From positions 3,410,001 through 3,474,000 of the forward strand of contig NC_082637.1 of the NCBI RefSeq assembly GCF_030936135.1: 64,000 nucleotides of DNA, given 5' to 3'. Source of the DNA: Gavia stellata (Eukaryota > Chordata > Aves > Gaviiformes > Gaviidae). The first letter of the stretch is position 1. Every line of letters begins with the position of its first letter. This document shows positions 42,401-53,200 of the stretch, piece after piece. A program made the translations under genes and the position numbers. A model generated the notes under the pieces. It worked only from the letters and a program-made list of their open reading frames with translations, was not told where the DNA came from and did no database searches.

Positions 42401-45400
42401 CTTGCCCCTTTCAGCAATAGGAAAGAGCTCGACGAGTTTAGATGTGCAGCACTGTATAGTTTTTGCAGGAAGCTTTCTGTAATTGTTCCCCCACACCCAT
42501 AGACAAATGTCCAACTCTCATCAGACCCAGGGCTTCAAAAAGGAAGACTTCCTTTTTAATGCCTCCTTGCTCCCAGCACTGCCCTCTACCTTTTTGCTTA
42601 TATCTGGAGAAAGAAGTTATTCCTGCCTGGATAGCTCCTGCTGCTTTAATCCAAAAATACCTTGAAAGTATAGCTTCAAGCAAGAGCTTGACTATATGCT
42701 GTTGTATGGGCTTCCCAGCAGTTGCTTATTGGGACTCAAGAAAACTTAATGAAGCTATACTCCCCTTGCATTCAGACAGCTTGGAAGATACCTGTGTGTG
42801 TTGCATAGAAAAGTCTTGCTCTATTGTGCTCCTGAAGTCCCTAAATGCCTACGGTTATCTGAAGGCTATTTGACTGGGAAAAGTGCTAAGGTTCAGGGAG
42901 CCAGAGTAGCTTTCATATCGAAGCTGTTGGAAATTTTCAAATGTCTGGGTGGCTTGAGTCCGTAGTACCTAGAAACCTTTAGAAGTATGCTGAGCCATCT
43001 GGTGAGGTCTTTGAAGAGTGGTGCTTCTGGCAACTGTGGTGTTTCTAACAATACAAACGTAGTTAGGAATAACATTGTATTCCCTTGGGAGAAGAAAAAA
43101 AATACTTTATTTTAAAATAAACTTCTTCTGCTTTGTTTGCTGTAGCATCAACTGAAGACTGTCTGCTTTTGAGCACTTTGGATTTCCAGCTGTAGGAACC
43201 CCTTTGTCTACTCTGGCATATATTTTTCTTGTGGGTTTTGATGCATATTCGCAGGTTAAGCGTTACTGATTCTTGTTTGTTTCTCCTTCTTTTCTAGTCA
43301 CCTCTTTATTTGGCAGGCTCACAATGCACTGTTTATTATTTGCTGTTTGCTGAAAGTATTCATCAGTCGAATGTCAGAAGAGGAGCTGCAACTTCATTTT
43401 ACTTATGAAGAGAAAGCACCAGGCTCATATGGTATGTGTACGCTAGTGCTAGTGAAACAAATATCCCACAAGAAATTAAAAAGTTCTGATGTTTGTAGAC
43501 GTGGTGCTTAGGGACATGGTTTAGTTGTGGACTTGGTAGTGTTAGGTTAATGGTTGGACATGATGATCTTATGCGTCTTTTCCAACATAAATAATTCTAT
43601 GATTCTATGTTTTGTTTAGACCAAGAATCCCAAACTGTGCTTTAAAGCTAGAAATGAAGTATCTATGAGGTTACAATACAACATGTTTACTGTTTGGGAC
43701 AACTTGTGAGATTGAAAGTCAGTGGTAAAACTGGACTTACTTCCTTTGGGGTCTGAAGTAATTTGGTGTAAACCATCTTCCTTTGTATCATACATGTAAA
43801 AGAAAACACCTTCAAAATGTGATGAGAACTTTTCATGACATACTGACTGTTGTCTTCTGCTAGAACGAAATGTTTGTTCACGTGCTGTTAGCATGTTACG
43901 TAGCCAACAGCAAAATAGACCTCTTCTAGAGCAGGGTTTAAGTTGTTTGGTTTATTTTTTATTTAAAGATTTGTATTAAATTTAACATGGTCATTTATTT
44001 ACAAACTTAATTTGGCATTTTTTTAAACAGTTGTTCAGAAGTGATGCTTCTGAACCTACCTTAGCTTTAGTCATTTTCGTACAGTTTGAAAGGTGGTAAC
44101 GGTTCTCTTCAGAAGAACAAAACAGAATTGGGGTGAAGCTGACCACATGCTGCTGCAGGAACGATGATGTTGCAATTATTTAATGTTTCTTTTCACATAC
44201 GTTTCATAAACCAGCAGCAGTGGGGAGTGGAATTAATGCATTTTTAGGAATCTAGTGAGGGAAGATAACAGTACTGTGGTTAGAACTGATCCATTGAAAA
44301 GGCAACTGCCAAAATTCAATTAGTTGTCAGTAGTTTATACAAGAGTATAGGAAAGGTCAAAGAATTTAGGCAGAATGTTAAAAAATAAGTGCACCTCCAG
44401 GAAACGGAGCATGTATTGCACAAGATGGAAGATGGCAAGGAAGATACTTAAATAATCTAGCTGTTCTCTTTCTGCTGTCCAGTCCTTCCTTTTGAATGGG
44501 AATGATGTGAATGTGTTCAAAATCAGTTTCATTACAGCAAAACGAAAGTCATAATACTATCTGCCACAAATCTTTGTGTAGTGCCGTATCAAGGCACTCT
44601 TACAGAACACATGAGCGATAATGCTGGCACAGGAGCCTGGATTTCCTTTGCTTTGTTGTAAAGAACCTGTTGAGTTTCTAATTGCATGTTGTTTATTGCA
44701 TAAAGCCAGAAATGGTCTGGCAAAAAGGACTGGTATCAGAATGCTAATACAGTCCGAGTGGATTGTGGAAGAACAACCAAAACTATCTGAATGTGAATAT
44801 CCTTCAACAGTCAGCCCAGCAAGGACGGGCGTTGAGAATGCCTAATAGCTGCTTGCTCATTGAATAGTGAAAACTGTTCGTTAAAATATATTTAACTCCT
44901 TGGCGCCTGCCGTTGCTCTAGGGAAAACTTCTGGTGCCAAAAGATCGAATGCTACATGTTGAAATGGTTTAATGTATTTAAACTGTGATGAGTAATCTCC
45001 AAGAATGAAGTCAGCTAACTGATGCATTAGAAAGTAACACCTGCTTATAATAAGCTATCATTGCAGACTGCCTGGGGGTTTGTACTTGGTTTAAAAAAAA
45101 TTGCCCACCTCTTGCTTCAGTGGTAGAGTGTAGCACAGTAAAACAGACGGAAAAGCTGAGACGTTTTGTTAGCGTGAACCCCTGGGATCTTTATTCCTTA
45201 TGCTGGGAGTTCCTCGCAGCATGGTATGAAAAGTGATTCTTGTCACTGGGGTGGATCCATGTTTATATCATGTCTAGTAGCACTTGACTGTAATTCACAG
45301 TGACATTTATTAGCGATAATTTTGTGCATATTGATGGCAAATGTACGTAGCAATTATCTTTGAGCAGATTGTTCGCTGGATGTTCTTGATTAGGAAGGTA

Positions 45401-48400
45401 ATTGTGTGTGGTCTGCTGGTGAGAGCAGGGGATGGAGGCAGGAACCGAGCTCCTCAGCTCTCCCCGCTCCGCCGTGGCTCGAGTCCACTGCTGCTTTTGG
45501 CTTGGGTTTCCAGTGGGAGATGGTCCTTGTGACCTTCTTCAAGGAGTTGAGGTTCATAACATCCTGTGTTTACATAGCCATCATTTTTTGCTCCTAACAA
45601 ATCTTCACTTGGGATTTTTTTAAATATATATAGAGTATGGTAATAAAGTGAATGCCTTCCTATAGCTTTTATACTTAGCTATAGGAAAAGTGAAGTATCA
45701 TTAACACAGTGTAATAAAATGCTGTTTTAGGGCCTATTAAAGTGAGCAGAAGAAGATGAAATTTTTTTTGTTTGTATTTTCATAATTAAGTCACGTGTAG
45801 CTTTCTTGGTCTTTTTTTTATTCTTTGGAAACTAGAGCATGCCTTGTTATTGCAAAGTTTACACAACTTTATTACTACTTTGACTAAGCTTGTACATACT
45901 TCGCACTATCTTTGGTGAGCATGCTTTTTAAAAATCTAAGTTCTTCTTAGTTGTCCTTGCTGTTTTCTCATTTCCCAGAGCTTGATATTATTTTACTATT
46001 TTTCAGTTGCAAACATAAAACAAACCTTATACAATACATTATTATGTTAATTATATATTGTAAATAAAATACGCATATAGTTAAAAGCTTTAATACAGTC
46101 TCTGAATTTTGAAGTACTGATTGCTTATGTTCTTAATGGCTGGTGAGTAGTTATTGGAAAGAACAGTACAACCAACCAACCACACAAACAACCTCTCCCT
46201 CCTGTGATCCGTTTTTGTTCGCCTTGTTCAATCTCACAGCCTTCTGAGAAAAGGTAACCATTCTTCTCAGGAGCGTCTTAAAACCCCTTTGGAAATCACT
46301 GTGTGATGGTGTTTGTTTCCCTGTTTAAACTGGTAACCATTCTTCTCAGGAGCGTCTTAAAACCCCTTTGGAAATCACTGTGTGATGGTGTTTGTTTCCC
46401 TGTTTAAACTATGAGCATCACTTTTTTTTCTTCCCCTTCGACTCGGAGAATATATCCTAGTACCATGTTCTCTGAGTTTAAATATAGCACCTGGGAACTC
46501 AGAGTGCGTAACTGCAGTGTCGGCGCGTTGGGCTGCTCGTGCTGCGGTCGGTCAAAGCATCGGCACCTGCTGTGCGGTATTCACTGTTGGGCAGAAATGT
46601 ATGGTGTATGATAGTAATGACGTATGGAAAATATCCTTGTCGCTGGCTACTCAGCAATATGTCTTGTATTTTGACAGGTTATGTATGCCACAGCGACTGT
46701 TGTTTAGTTAGCATTTTTGATAACTGTCTTATCTGGAAGAATTCTCCTCCCAGGTTTTGCAATTCATATGCTTGCACTCAATTGCACAAAAGCTGTGCGG
46801 TTGTGCTTTGTGTCCTAAAATGCAATTATCAAGGTTCTTAGTTTTGCAAAAAGTTTCAGTGCATGGGTAAGTTCTAGCCTACCGTTATAAAGTTGTCATG
46901 AACAAATTACAGAGGACCGAGTCCCCGCTACAGCACTGCTTATTGATTTCCTTCAAGAACTGTCCATTAATAGGAGTTTGTTCCTTTTGGCAGTTTTCAG
47001 ATGATTCTTTAGCCCAGAAAGTGCAACCTTTGCTTCTTCATCCGTAATTGGGAATTTGCCTACAACTTTGGAGGATATTGCACAATTTTTATGGTAGGGA
47101 AATCCATATAGAGACTTAAAACATATTCTTTAAGATTCAGCTGAAAAATGCTGATATTAATTAATCCTAAACTGGACTCAGCATATGTTGATCTGAAGCT
47201 GGAGTTAGTCTTGCTAACACAAATCATTCATCTTTTGGTGAGGCTTCTACTGTCTGTGTCCCATAATTTCTGCGTGGTCTTTAACTGGACTGTGATTCAG
47301 AGGTGTAAGAGTGCATATGATGTGTATTGTATTCTAAATCAAACCATCGGTTCATTCAACCTCTTCCCTAACCTGTAGTAGGAAACTTTATTCATTCTCT
47401 ATAGAGAAGTTTTCATCACAAGGCTGCTAGGGACTGTATTTGGTGTATTATAGCAAATAAGAGGACATAGGGGAGGGAATAAATAACAATATGTTTACTG
47501 CAACTCTTAAATGATTTAATGAGCGTTCAGCTATCACGAAAAGGAAATGAGGGATGGCAATTAGTTCATGTACTCATTGTTAACACTCTTAAGGGAGAGT
47601 TGGGAGCTTTTGAGAGTCCTCAGAGCTGAAGATCAAACCACAAAACCCAAAGAAGCTTTAAGTCTGCTGGTTGTGTAATGAATTGAATGGGTGAGGCTTT
47701 AGGTATTGTTTTATAAGTAATGAATTATTACATTGTCTGCTAATCCAGTGTCTGTAATGTGCTTAGCTTTGAAAAAGTTAAACGCAAAGTATTATTTTTT
47801 TATGTTAAAAAACCCCAACCAAAAACCCACCCAAACCAAACAAACCCCACCAAAAAGCCAAAAACCCCACAATGCATGTAATCCACGTGTTTGAGGACTT
47901 AAGTACAGTTGATGAAAAATGGTGCTGCAGCATAACCGGACTTCTTAAAAACTGTGTGTGTGTGTGTGTGTTCGCAGTTACTTGTGCAGTGTGATAGAGT
48001 TTAGAAGATGCACCTATGATTCCTCTCTCTGCAAGTCTGCTCTAATCTTACCTGGATGGATTCGTCCTTTACTTATTTTTCCCCAAAGCTTTACATGTGT
48101 CTTTGATCCAAGTATGTGATCTATTAATGTGAATGAGTATTGTGTGTGTTGTCTTTATCCTGCTATTGAAAAAGACATTGTTTATGAAAACACATAGTGT
48201 TCCATGTTTATAGCTCTCTCTCACGTTATAGATTTGGCATGCATCCGCCTCATTGTCTCGGCAAGACAAGAATTAAACAAGAGTGCATACGCCCCAATGG
48301 GGAAAAGGATGCATTAATTATTGTAGCTAAATGACATTGATTACAGCAATTAAGCTATTTTTTTTAAAAAAAAGAAAAATAGTCTGAGAACTAAGGAAAG

Positions 48401-50236
48401 ACTTAACATCTTCCATTCTGCATGATTGTGCTAACCCAATATTTTCTTGCTTTATTTTGAATGTAGTGTGGGGGAAAAGCCCTCTTTCATAGTCAAATGA
48501 CATTATTCTCTCTTCAAATGAGTTGTGTATATAGCATGATGGAAGAAATTATATTCTTAAAATGCACTCTCTTTACTTTTTCCATCCTTTTTCCTCTCTC
48601 CTTCTCCCTTTACTCAATTGTCAAGAGGAAAAATTAGGTACCTTTTGGGAACTAATAGCAGTCTTGCTCTATAAGCATTTTCTAGATTTAGAAAACCTTA
48701 GGAAACTGTCACGTTCAAGTTACTTTAGAATACCTTATCTGGGCTTCGTTATTGGCAGTGGTTTCTGCCTAAGGTTAAATACTCCTAGCAGTTCTCAGTT
48801 TTTACTAACAGGAGCTACATTGTGTTACTCGTGGGGGATTCTATAGAAAGGAAACCATGTTTCCGTGATAAAAAACTGATTTCCTTTAGAACGTGCAGTT
48901 CACTAGGTGACAATTTTTAATGTGTTTTTAATAAACCGTTTGTGGAAAGAAATAATTTTGCTTTATTGTGACTATTCCCTCTGGTGTGCTTCTTAAAATT
49001 GAATTCTGGGTTTAAGAATAAACTTGGGTTAAACAGAGTAACACCACCATAACCTGACTATAATGTTGTGTTTATTGCAGGACGTATTTATTTGAAAATA
49101 CAAAATAAACAAGCGTTTGGGTAATCATTGTGCTGTAATGCCTATCGGGTAATGCAGAGGGAAGAACTATGCGTGCTCTTAGGCCATTCGGCACTATAAA
49201 TCCCTACACTTCTTTGTGTTGTAGGATTCTCTTTATAATTTGATTTTGAAAGCAGAAAAAATCCTAATGAGCCAAGAGTTTTATCTTCTATTTTTTTAGT
49301 ATTATGAGACGACTTCAAATGGTTTATAAGCTTTTTCCTCAGTAAGTCTTGCAAGTCTTTAAGACTTAAAAGTCTTGCTTTTAAAAACTGCAGTACTAAT
49401 GTAAAATACCACCAGTGTTATTGCTTAGAATAGCTGCATTTTTAAAATAATTTTAATCCCATGCTTTTTTTCACATTGTCTATGAGTAGAGAATAATTTC
49501 TGCTCACTTAAAATGCACTTTGGAAATTCATGAATCCTTATCATTGAAATATGGAAAACCTCTTCAATAAAATAATGTTTATTCATGAAAAACCAGTGTG
49601 TAGATTTAATTGCTTAAGAGCAGCAGTGATGTGTACTGTAGGCTGCATTCATTTGACAGATCACAATTCAGAATATCGTTCAGTGTATGTTAGACAAATG
49701 CAACTGTTTTCTATCTGTGTCTGCTTATTCTTTGCTTGGGATTGAAAAAAGGGGTGGGAAAATATGCCAAGTGCAGGGAATTTTGAGAGGAGATTTGAAC
49801 TGTGGACCAGTGATCAGTTCAACTGTTAGTAATAACACCATTTAATATGACCTTAGGTAAGTAGTAAAGTAAGGCTTGATGTGCTTAATATTAGCATACT
49901 TCCTACATTATCAATATCTCATTTAATTTATCCGATTGGTATTTGTTTTATATATAAAAGGCTTAGTATCACCATTGTCTCCAGTGATAATCTCAAGTGC
50001 TTTCTATTTCATGATAGGATGCCATCTTCTTTAACAGGTAGAATTTCTCTTCTAGTGTTTGTTCCTTAATTAAAGATATTGATCGTCTGGATCTGTGTGT
50101 TTAAATCTTTGCTTTCTTTTGGTGTTTGACAATCCAGAAAACCTTTGGTATGCTTCTTTTCAGGAACAGAGTGTGAAGACCTCATAGAAGAGTTGCTGTG
50201 TTGCCTCATCCAGCTCATTGTTGAAATTCCCCTCTT
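30280..50236 (+). CDS. DYM: Dymeclin, first five coding exons (164 codons; gene continues to the right)
   Basis: Dymeclin is a peripheral Golgi protein needed for normal secretory trafficking; loss in humans causes Dyggve-Melchior-Clausen skeletal dysplasia. Coding exons are 30280-30419, 41132-41184, 41858-41951, 43298-43431 and 50164-50236. All have GT-AG borders and matching phases (2, 1, 2, 1, 2). The start [20 protein letters not shown] carries an N-terminal Gly-2/Ser-6 myristoylation pattern. Later segments [33 protein letters not shown] and [15 protein letters not shown] match the vertebrate protein closely. Vertebrate dymeclin is about 669 residues, so roughly the N-terminal quarter is here. 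The last codon is split (TT|) at 50236, and no later exon was found before 64000. The stated end is therefore the window limit of the CDS, not a stop. Confidence 0.96.
32103..32218. repeat. A/C-rich low-complexity block
   Basis: About 115 bp of irregular A and C runs (AAAACACC, CCACCCCCCAAAAAAACCCC), almost free of G and T. It has no fixed period and may be a degraded simple repeat. Confidence 0.75.
35471..35648 (+). repeat. Diverged direct duplication, copy A
   Basis: This copy aligns with 36555-36748 by shared words in the same order: TTTGTATGCA, AATCACTGCCACT / AGTCACTGCCACT, CCTTTAAAATAAAA, GCTGTCAGGAAGCAA, and TTTTGCTGAAGTCTGTGGG at the right edge. Homology may extend left to about 35375 (AGAAGGGG). 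It is either an old local duplication or two copies of an unrecognised interspersed repeat. Confidence 0.75.
36555..36748 (+). repeat. Diverged direct duplication, copy B
   Basis: This is the partner of 35471-35648, about 1.1 kb downstream in the same orientation, with substitutions and small indels. The right boundary of similarity is sharp, ending in GAAGTCTGTGGG in both copies. The left boundary is vague. Confidence 0.75.
40212..40332 (+). repeat. CR1 LINE fragment, sense
   Basis: The run 'gcgacaggacaaggggtaat', 'aaactaaaagaggggagatt', 'ctagatagaaggaagaactt' and 'ggtggtgaaacattggaaca' corresponds to the region near the CR1 ORF2 end. It is a short internal remnant with no 3' tail. Confidence 0.85.
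40780..40804. repeat. Poly(A) run, 25 nt
   Basis: An uninterrupted run of 25 A residues in DYM intron 2. The preceding 300 bp matched no repeat family or mRNA I recognise, and target-site duplications were not evident. Confidence 0.9.
41005..41075 (+). repeat. CR1 LINE fragment, sense, just upstream of DYM exon 3
   Basis: The words 'gctgagcactggaatgggct' and 'gcccagagaggtcgtggaga' are the conserved CR1 segment coding HWxxLPREVVE. The fragment ends about 56 bp before the exon 3 acceptor. Confidence 0.8.
41132..41184 (+). CDS. DYM: DYM exon 3
   Basis: A 53-nt exon encoding [17 protein letters not shown] between split codons. The acceptor is TGTCCTAG at 41131 after a pyrimidine tract; donor G|GTGAGA is at 41185. 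The segment is nearly identical to mammalian dymeclin, including [15 protein letters not shown]. Confidence 0.94.
41858..41951 (+). CDS. DYM: DYM exon 4
   Basis: A 94-nt exon encoding [20 protein letters not shown] and then [11 protein letters not shown], ending in a split Asn codon. The acceptor is CATCTAG at 41857 and the donor GTAAGT at 41952. It follows exon 3 after a short 673-bp intron. Confidence 0.95.
43298..43431 (+). CDS. DYM: DYM exon 5
   Basis: A 134-nt exon encoding [20 protein letters not shown], then [20 protein letters not shown] and PGSY. It contains a strongly hydrophobic helix ([13 protein letters not shown]). The acceptor is TTTCTAG at 43297 and the donor G|GTATGT at 43432. 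Confidence 0.95.
43497..43609 (+). repeat. CR1 LINE 3' end, sense
   Basis: The CR1 tail begins 'ggacatggtttagttgtgga', continues 'ggttaatggttggacatgat' and 'cttttccaaca', and closes with the octamer repeat 'attctatgattctatg'. It is about 110 bp, located 65 bp after the exon 5 donor. Confidence 0.92.
46253..46410. repeat. Perfect 79-bp tandem duplication (two copies)
   Basis: Bases 46253-46331 and 46332-46410 are identical, each starting GGTAACCATTCTTCTC and ending CCCTGTTTAAACT, directly abutting. The unit is unique sequence, not low complexity. Lack of divergence means a recent event, possibly polymorphic, or an assembly artefact. Confidence 0.95.
47806..47870. repeat. A/C-rich low-complexity block
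   Basis: About 65 bp of A and C runs (AAAAAACCCCAACC, AAACCAAACAAACCCCACC) resemble the block at 32103-32218 in composition. Confidence 0.75.
47953..47970. repeat. (TG)9 microsatellite
   Basis: Nine uninterrupted TG units in DYM intron 5; short, possibly polymorphic. Confidence 0.85.
50164..50236 (+). CDS. DYM: DYM exon 6 (last coding exon in the window)
   Basis: A 73-nt exon encoding [20 protein letters not shown] and IPL, the conserved DLLEELLCCLMQLI segment of dymeclin. The acceptor is TTTTCAG at 50163. The donor GTAAGT at 50237 is followed by a T-rich tract. The final TT is the first part of a Leu codon completed in the next exon outside the window. Confidence 0.94.
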
Positions 50237-53200
50237 GTAAGTTGGCTTTTTTCTTTTTTTTTTTTTAGCCTCCTTGTATAAACTGAGCATTGGAGAGAAC
50301 ATAAAACTTAGAGTGATGGGGTTATAATGTTTAAATACTTGTATTTGAATGCTCCGTGTGATGGTGCAGTACTGTTAATGATAACCTGCTGCCAGTGCCA
50401 GCCCTGAACGTGCTGTTGGAAGAAGTACACGATCAGCATCTCGCACCCAGTTCAAACCATCAACAGACGTTATCGTGGCTTATTTTGTAGGAACTTTGAC
50501 GTTTGTTTCAGGTACTCTGTCAGCACACGGACAGTTACTGCTAATTTTTGGCTAGAAATGGTTGTGGGGAAATGTACAGGGAAAGGTATGTTGGAGGTGT
50601 CACTTCATCTCTGGGGGATGCAGCAAAGTGCAAACAAAAGTTTCTCTTCTGCAGTTGTGTGGGCTTTTGAAGTACGTGTGTATTAAATAAGTCATTATTT
50701 AACATTAATTTCTGACATACCATCTAATCGATGTCTGAAGAAGAGAGAAGAGAAGTGGCTAAGTGGAATGTTTCTGTAGATCTCCAGATCTGTTTACATG
50801 GCTTTTTTCATGCGTCTGCTGTATCTGAGATCTGTTGATTCCACATCCCATTGGGATGTACGTCATGAAACATACTTCAGTATTATATGACAGAGAACTT
50901 TTCTTTGGAAATAAAAATGTTTTTCCACACCTGTCCTGATAAGTTTTAACTTCTTTTTTCCGCAAGATTCACCAAAGATACTGTTAGCAGTACCATTTGT
51001 GTTAAATTGCATGGTAGTCTGTGTTTAAAATGTAGTGCCCCAATTAAAGCATCACAGCTTTGAAAGAGTTTGAGATTATCTATTATAGTGGGTATACAGC
51101 TCTGCTGATGATTTAGTTTGTGTACTTCAGATTGTTCTTTTGGCTGGAAAGCTGACAAAGATGCAATAGTTTTTGAAACGTTGCTCTCATTAAGTACAAC
51201 TCTGTCAACATTACATGAGGGTTTGGGTAGGCAGTGTGTAATGAATTAGTGATATGATTTAGAGTGTCATTCTGCAAAGCTTGTCAGGACTTCCTGGAAC
51301 AGATACACTTGTTGTTTGGAGCAGATTAGAGGAAGTACAAAGGGGTGAAAGGACTGCGATATATGGGCAAGTACATAAATCCTGCAGGGTTTTATTTTCC
51401 TTTCTTGCAAGTCCCAATGTGTGTGTGGAGTCCGGTATCATTTATTCTGTCTTTCTGGCAGAAAAAGTTTTACAGGCATGATTGGTCTTAACCCTTTTCA
51501 ACAATTGAACCTGTCAGCATCTCTGTTTCGGTGTGAATGTGGTTGCTGGGAATGGAAGTAGCTGTTGAAAGCATTTAGTTTACTATATAATATAGTGATA
51601 ATAATGGCTTACTAAAAAAGAAGTCGTTATAAAGCCTGTCTATAATCTTTAATGTTCAGCTATATTGAAAACATACTCACTTTTCATAAGAGATAGATGT
51701 GGAAGGTTGTTGGGTTTTTTGTCAAATAAATTTTCTTAGCTGAATTTTTCCTGAAATAGCATGCTACTGAATTGTTAGTAAGATACTGACACTTACAAAA
51801 GTGTATATTATTGTCTTGTTTACCAGTATTATATGTTTAACAATGTGGTAATGCCTTAACTAACAATTTTATCCCTATAGCATTGAAGGGGAAGTAGGGT
51901 AGGGGAAAGGAGATGGGGAAAAACTCGCTTTCTGTAATACACAATCCAACTCTGTTCTTCATAAAGATGGTATAAGGCTGAGACTTTTTTGCTTAATGTA
52001 ATATTTTTTTCAGGAGAATGATCAGGATTATTTTAGTAGTGAGTTTACTTTTTACTTCCCTCCCTCTCCCTGATCAGATTTACACTATAAATTCTTTCCC
52101 TACTTTGTATCAAGGGAGTAGTTCATTTCTGTCTTTAGCTGGAATAAATCAAGAAAATTACAAGCCTAGTATGTGAATTTTGGGAAGGAATACATTGAGT
52201 GGAATACATGAAATCTTCAAATTTGTCACGATTTCTGTAGCAGGACTTAGGATCACTTGCTAGAGGATAGGCAGCTTTGGCAGCTCACAGTGGCACTGCT
52301 TAGAGTGTCTGTATAAAGCTGCTATTAAAGATGAATTTTTGTTGTGACAGACCATTAAAATCTCCATGCTGAGCCTGTCTTTGAAGCGTCATTCAGAATA
52401 GCAAAGTTTTTGTTAGGAGCTTTCAATAGCCTTAACAGAGGATTGTCACAATTAGTGTGTCCCTTGGGTTCTGTCGACGGAGTTTCATGAAGGAGTGGAT
52501 ACAGCTGGCAGCTGCTGTCTAAATATATTGCTTCTCTACACCCCAGTTTAAGCTTCTTTTTTCTCTCCTTCACTGAAATATATAAAAGATTGTTTTTAAA
52601 CCATGGAAGACCATCTCCTTGTCCAAAATGCAGGAGTAGAGGTACCAGTGCAACAGTCCCACACTCTTTGCTTTTGAAATTGTTCTAAATGTCACATCAC
52701 GTACTTCTTGGTGCAAGCAGTACTCTTCAGAAGTACTGCAATTCCTCCCCCTGCCACCCCTACCCCGTCAATATATAATTTCAGATGTGCTGTCTTAATT
52801 TTTTTTTTTTGCAAAGGTGTTACTGAAGAGTGGACAGCACTGCTGGATGATGCTGTGTAGATTCTGTTATGGAATAGTGAGAAATTTGTGATTATAACAT
52901 AGATTCTATTATTCTTCACTGTTGAGTATCACGTTGTGAAGATGTGTAAGTAAGATGACAGGTACTGTTGGGAGGAGAGCTTAGGATACCTGTGTGTGGC
53001 ATTTTGCAGGCAGGTATGTAATCTTAACCCGTATTCCAGACTGACCAAGAGCAAGCATAAGGCACTGGGCTCGGCACAGGTACCAAGTTCATGAAGGCTC
53101 GAGTCTTTCCTGAGCATGGGCAGAGCTTGCTCACCTCTGAGCTTGCTCTACTAGAAGCCTTGGCAGAATGAGCTCATGTCTGCCTACAAAATAGCCTACA

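Larger units (their letters stand above)
43610..50163 (+). other. DYM: DYM intron 5 (remainder)
   Basis: AT-rich with no recognised exon. It contains the perfect 79-bp tandem duplication (46253-46410), an A/C-rich block (47806-47870) and a short TG repeat (47953-47970). The intron ends TTTTCAG at 50163. Confidence 0.6.
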
